Assembly (NCBI GenBank): GCA_038239195.1
Contig: JBBSEZ010000095.1
Span: 1-25,608, forward strand
Source of the DNA: JBBSEZ01 sp038239195
GTDB lineage: Bacteria > Planctomycetota > Planctomycetia > Gemmatales > Gemmataceae
Direction: 5' to 3'
Length of the DNA stretch: 25,608 bases
In this document: positions 22,292-25,608 of the stretch, in pieces
Layout: every line of letters begins with the position of its first letter
Position numbering within the stretch: the first letter of the stretch is position 1
The notes under the pieces: generated by a model
What the model was told of the DNA's origin: nothing
The model's input: only the letters and a program-made list of their open reading frames with translations
Database searches by the model: none
Translations under genes and position numbers: made by a program

Positions 22292-23797
22292 ATGACTGCG
22301 CTTTGCCCGTCTCAGCAGCACCTTCTCGACCGTCTGTTCGCGGAGCTACCCTTCGGCCACACCTTCGTCATCGAGGCCTCGTCCGGCCTCGGCAAGACCA
22401 CGCTCCTGCGCGAAATTCACCACCGCCAGGGCGGGGCCCTCCTGTCCGTGAAAGACTTCCCCGAAACGATGCGCGCCCGGCACCCGCTGGCGCTGGAGGA
22501 AGCCTTCGGCGAGTGGGTGAGCCAGGCCCTCGCCCTCACCGACTGCGTCCTGCTCGACGACCTCGACGTCTTCCGCAACGTCGTCGATGGCTGCGGCCAC
22601 TACCCGCGATCCGGAATGCTCGAAATGGTCCTCGCCGCGCTGGTCGTGCGTGTGGCGGAGGCCGGCAAGAAGCTGATCCTGACCAACGGCGGTTGGACGC
22701 CTGCTGTCGTGAGTCACCGGGCGAGGATCAACCGACTCCACGAGCTGACGATCGACGACTACGCCTTCCTGCTGACGAGCCTGCTCAGCCGTTACTCCGC
22801 CTCCCTCGACGTCGCCCGCATCCACCGCTTCGCCCCCGCGCTCAACGTCCATCAGCTGAAGGCGGTCTGCTCCGAGCTGTCCCGCTGGGACGCCCTGAAC
22901 ACCGAGACGTTCATCGACTACCTGCGCTCGCAGCACCTGCTGAGCAACGTCGATCTCGGCGAGGTGCAGAAGGTCGATCTCCGCGACCTGCACGGCGTCG
23001 GCGACGTGGTCGAGGCGCTGGAAGGGCATGTCGTGCTTCCCCTGGAGGACGACGCCCTGGCCCTGGAACTGGGGCTGAAGCCCAAGCGCGGCGTCCTGCT
23101 GCTGGGGCCGCCCGGCACCGGCAAGACGACGGTCGGCCGGGCGCTGGCGCACCGGCTGAAGGGGAAGTTCTTCCTGGTCGATGGCACGGTCATCTCAGGC
23201 ACGCAGGACTTCTACTGGCGGATCAACAACATCTTCGAGTCGGCCAAGCACAACGCACCATCGGTCATCTTCATCGACGACAGCGACGTCATCTTCGAGT
23301 CGGGCTCCGAGCTGGGGCTGTACCGCTACCTGCTGACCATGCTCGACGGCCTGGAGAGCGCCAGCGCGGCCCGGGTGTGCGTGATGCTGACGGCCATGGA
23401 CGTGGCCAACCTGCCGCCGGCGCTGCTGCGCTCGGGCCGGATCGAGCTGTGGCTGGAGATGAAACTGCCCGACCGCGCCGCCCGGCTGGCAATCCTGAAG
23501 CACCACCTGGCCCCGCTGCCCGACGCTCTGGTGGGCCTGGACCTGGACAGGCTGGCGGACGAGGCGGCCGACTGTACCGGCGCCGACCTCAAGCGCCTGG
23601 CCGAGGACGGCAAACTGCTACTGGCCCACGACCGCGCCCGCGGCCGGGCGCTGAGGCAGGCCACGGACTACTTCCTCGACGCGGTGGCGACGCTGCGGGC
23701 GAACAAGGCTCGCTACGCGGCGGCCGACGCCGGCGCGCGGGAGCAGAGGTCGCAGCGCCCGGTGTACTTCGACGTCCGCGACGGGGCGGTTGGCTGA
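22292..23797 (+). CDS. two-domain AAA ATPase
   Basis: 501 residues from the ATG at 22292 (weak GGAAGC upstream). The N-terminal part is an ATPase-like domain with a P-loop variant ASSGLGKTTLL near 28-38 and an LLDDLDVF Walker B near 85-92, then ILTNGGWTP. The C-terminal domain is AAA: GVLLLGPPGTGKTTVGRALA (Walker A about 273-280), SVIFIDDSDVIF (Walker B about 323-334), VMLTAMDVANLPPALLRSGR with sensor and Arg finger. The second Walker B reads D-D rather than D-E, which may reduce hydrolysis. The architecture recalls the 2-domain Ycf46-like ATPase at 19047, but the AAA sequence differs clearly. It lies 415 bases after the operon, so a link is likely but not certain. Confidence 0.9.
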   Translation: MTALCPSQQHLLDRLFAELPFGHTFVIEASSGLGKTTLLREIHHRQGGALLSVKDFPETMRARHPLALEEAFGEWVSQALALTDCVLLDDLDVFRNVVDGCGHYPRSGMLEMVLAALVVRVAEAGKKLILTNGGWTPAVVSHRARINRLHELTIDDYAFLLTSLLSRYSASLDVARIHRFAPALNVHQLKAVCSELSRWDALNTETFIDYLRSQHLLSNVDLGEVQKVDLRDLHGVGDVVEALEGHVVLPLEDDALALELGLKPKRGVLLLGPPGTGKTTVGRALAHRLKGKFFLVDGTVISGTQDFYWRINNIFESAKHNAPSVIFIDDSDVIFESGSELGLYRYLLTMLDGLESASAARVCVMLTAMDVANLPPALLRSGRIELWLEMKLPDRAARLAILKHHLAPLPDALVGLDLDRLADEAADCTGADLKRLAEDGKLLLAHDRARGRALRQATDYFLDAVATLRANKARYAAADAGAREQRSQRPVYFDVRDGAVG

Positions 23798-24010
23798 TCG
23801 CGCCCGGGGAGCTGCTGGGCCCGAGAACGCAGGGACGTTGGATCGTGCCCATCGTCCTGGGTTACCCGGACGGGCAGCAGGGGGCGCTCGCCGCGATGGC
23901 CTTCGACGAGCAGCGTCGGGCATTCACCCTCCACACTCCGAGAGGAGCCCTCGCGGAGCGGGCCCGCGACTTCGCCGCTTGCCGTGCCGCCCAGGACACC
24001 CTCCGCCCCT
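23794..24010 (+). pseudogene. orphan coding fragment after the two-domain ATPase
   Basis: A coding-like stretch in the frame overlapping the ATPase stop encodes RTQGRWIVPIVLGYPDGQQG, then LAAMAFDEQRRAFTLHTPRG and ALAERARDFAA. It looks like a real domain, similar to planctomycete sequences with a '..VVP.VL.YP.G.EG..' strand. There is no ATG; CTG at 23794 would overlap the ATPase TGA, but such starts are rare. After about 24000 the sequence loses coding character. A 5'-truncated or otherwise decayed gene is most likely. Confidence 0.35.
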
Positions 24011-24373
24011 CCTCCACGAACAGGAACAGGAAGGCCGCTCCCCCAAGGAGGCAGTCGAGCGGCCCGGGGGTCAGGCTACCCCGGCTTATCACCACCCAGC
24101 CCGAAGGATCGCGATCGGTCCGCACTCTGCCTCGCGCGCGTCGGTCACATCGACCTCAGCCACTGGTTCGTTCCGTTGTCGCGCCCGCGCCTGCGGGTCG
24201 TTCAGGATTCGCTCGAACGCAGTCGAGAACCTCCGGAAAGGGCGCGGAAGGCGACTTTTCGACTCTCAGACCCAAGATTCTGTGGCGTGGGGAATGGCGC
24301 TATCGTGCATTTGCCGTGCGGTCGTGGTTGGTGGCCGGGATGGGGCCGCTGCGCGACCGCTTCGGCGAGCGAG
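24011..24373. other. non-coding or decayed stretch
   Basis: No gene is supported. A plus-strand patch near 24145-24240 (HIDLSHWFVPLSRPRLRVVQ) has some coding character but no start or family. TCGGTCACATCGACC occurs at 24141-24155 and also at 22096-22110. Confidence 0.4.
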
Positions 24374-24649
24374 AAGCTCACCCAGCAGACGATCCTCGAG
24401 CGCTGGCCGGTCGAGGGAGACGCGCCGGACCGCTCGACGCTGTCGCGGCGGCTGAAACGGGCCACGCAGCAGGGCGCGATCTGCTGCTCGGGCAGCGGCT
24501 ACCGCGGCGACCCCTTCCTCTACTGGCTCCCCGGCCGCGAGCCCCTGCTCTGGCCCGGCCACAGCGCCAGCGAGGAGGAGAAGCAAGCCTGGAGGGACCT
24601 CTGCGCGGAGCATTACCGCACGCTGCGCGAGCAGCCGCCATCAACGTGA
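24374..24649 (+). pseudogene. 3' fragment of a second RepA-like ATPase gene
   Basis: The last ~91 codons and stop of the RepA-like ATPase reappear here (LTQQTILERWPVEG, TLSRRLKRATQQGAICC, FLYWLPGREPLLWPG), in frame and with the stop codon conserved. Most differences are synonymous or conservative. The ATPase domain is absent: the sequence upstream of 24374 does not match the first copy. The fragment therefore has no P-loop and probably no function. It is copy 2 of the 297-bp repeat, which extends to 24670. Confidence 0.85.
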
Positions 24650-24670
24650 TTGGCCGTTGCCGCCGCCGAT
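24374..24670 (+). repeat. 297-bp direct repeat, copy 2
   Basis: Matches 1892-2188 at a constant offset of 22,482 bases, same orientation, about 14 substitutions by eye and no indels. Similarity ends sharply at both edges. Confidence 0.95.
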
Positions 24671-24770
24671 CGACGCTGTGGCCCCCAGCAGTCGGGAACT
24701 TGCCTTCTTCCACACGGGGAGGTTGCCGACCAACGCCTCTGTCACAAACGGGCACCACATAACGAATCGG

Positions 24771-24925
24771 TCAGCGAGGCAGGGCGAGCAGCTCCTTCAT
24801 GACGACCGCGCCCGCGGCAGGATCGTCCTGCCTTCACGCTTCCGCGCCGTTCCTCCAAGAACAGCCGGGCCAAGGCAGCGGAAGCCTCGGTGGTGTCGAG
24901 GTTGTCCGGTATCGCAGGTAGGCAA
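24771..24925 (-). pseudogene. degraded minus-strand coding fragment
   Basis: On the minus strand IPDNLDTTEASAALARLFLE (then ERRGSVK) is followed, in another frame, by DPAAGAVVMKELLALPR and a TGA at 24771. Both pieces look like genuine protein and join near 24833 through a frameshift. The 5' end is missing. I do not recognise the family. Confidence 0.25.
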
Positions 24926-25078
24926 GGATAGGGCGCCGAGCGAAGGGAAAAATCCGGCGGTCTGACTCCCGCCGGGGGGAGGCCTTGTGTATACTGTAAA
25001 CCAACAGAGGATTTGTGGCCGCGCCCGGCACCAAACCTGCCGGGTCGCCAAGAAGCATGTGACTACGAACGGTGCCCT

Positions 25079-25585
25079 ATGGAGTCGAGCGGGAGCGAAT
25101 ACGAGGTGAGATTGAGGGCGTTTCAGGCCGACTTGAGCCGCCCTTCAGAGGAGATCGTTCAGAAACACATCCTGACAGGGACCCCGGTCGCCCTCACGGC
25201 GGACGAATATTTCGCTCTCCGTCATGAGGTCGCCCGTCATTTCCAGATCCAACCGGTCGAGGTGGTGTTGGTCGGATCGTGCCAGACCGGATTCAGCCTG
25301 ACGGACAAACCGAAGAAGTCCAGGCCCCGCTACAGTTGGGTCGAGCGCGGGTCGGACCTCGACCTCGTCGTCGTCTCTGCCCGGCTCTTCGATCGCCTCT
25401 GGGACGCCGTGTTCGATTACTCGCGGACCAATTCGGCCTTCCGGAAGTCGCCCGAAGCATCTGAGTTTAGTTCGACTGTAGGAGTTATGCTTTTCAGACT
25501 AAGTCTCTGTATTAAGTTATGTACTTTGCGCCCCGTAGTTGTGGCTTCAAATAGTCCAAGGATATCCAACACCGTTTGGTGCTGA
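25079..25585 (+). pseudogene. nucleotidyltransferase-like protein, probably truncated by AT-rich DNA
   Basis: The ATG at 25079 opens 168 codons. The first ~125 residues match a nucleotidyltransferase-fold family: VVLVGSCQTGFSL (GS motif, about 64-73), a basic loop, GSDLDLVVVSARLFDRLWDA with the D-x-D metal pair. After SAFRKS (near 25450) the sequence changes to low-GC, unrelated-looking residues (SLCIKLCTLRPVVVASNS) and soon stops. The family usually has more sequence after this point, so the gene seems interrupted at about 25455. Related genes are often reported near defence or conflict loci. No ribosome binding site is strong. A TATACT -10-like box lies at 24990-24995. Confidence 0.65.
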
Positions 25586-25608
25586 TCGTGTTCCTGTGTG
25601 GGCATACC
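25456..25608. other. AT-rich segment at the right edge, possible inserted element
   Basis: Base composition drops from GC-rich to clearly AT-richer at about 25455. A minus-strand ORF (25605 to 25417; MPTQEHDQHQTVLDILGLFE at its start) fills it and runs out into the nucleotidyltransferase gene, so its last codons are not its own. AGACTAAGTCT (25496-25506) is palindromic. The edge of an insertion element or foreign DNA is plausible; only one edge is in view. Confidence 0.4.

Noticed and set aside
22234..24762. 842-codon plus-strand open frame
   Set aside because: Most of it is a shifted frame of the two-domain AAA gene. Only the stretch after 23794 shows coding character and is reported separately.

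Overview
The window is high-GC DNA from a planctomycete, most likely a relative of Gemmata (Gemmataceae). The marker families are two TIGR03067 proteins, a PSCyt1/DUF1549/DUF1553 plus DUF1501 pair, an HxxxCxxC zinc-finger/transmembrane Ser/Thr kinase next to an ECF sigma remnant, and the 'HWWGV..VWRWRKALG' DNA-binding-like family. Family names come from recognising sequence features by eye; no database was searched.

Left part (1-9465). A secreted protein runs off the left edge on the minus strand. It is followed by a RepA/AAA_25-like ATPase, then about 1.2 kb of decayed sequence holding a perfect 22-bp inverted repeat. Next come a TIGR03067 protein with a nonsense-interrupted DNA-binding-like gene, a second TIGR03067 protein, two membrane ORFs that share one frame and are split by a single TAG, a nuclease A inhibitor (NuiA)-like protein and a secreted protein with two PrcB-like repeats.

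Middle part (9466-17701). A minus-strand operon encodes the cytochrome-type DUF1549/DUF1553 protein and a DUF1501 protein, then a truncated fragment that ends in a clear intrinsic terminator. Further on lie a one-blade WD40 ORF, a second copy of its leader placed in front of a frameshifted ECF sigma remnant, a structured inverted-repeat element, and a 650-residue zinc-finger/membrane/kinase protein.

Right part (17694-23797). This is the most interesting locus. A good sigma-70-type promoter precedes DUF1257 (Ycf35-like), DUF2997, an NrdG-type radical SAM protein, a Ycf46-like AAA+ ATPase and two paralogous two-helix membrane proteins. A two-domain AAA ATPase lies about 0.4 kb downstream. Order and spacing argue that the first six genes are co-transcribed; the function is unknown.

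Right edge (23794-25608). This is a graveyard: an orphan coding fragment, a 297-bp direct repeat of the 3' end of the RepA-like gene (22,482 bp from the first copy), a degraded minus-strand fragment, and a nucleotidyltransferase-like gene that seems to be cut by AT-rich DNA at the window end. The two 297-bp copies bracket nearly everything else, so the window may include an amplified or mobile segment.
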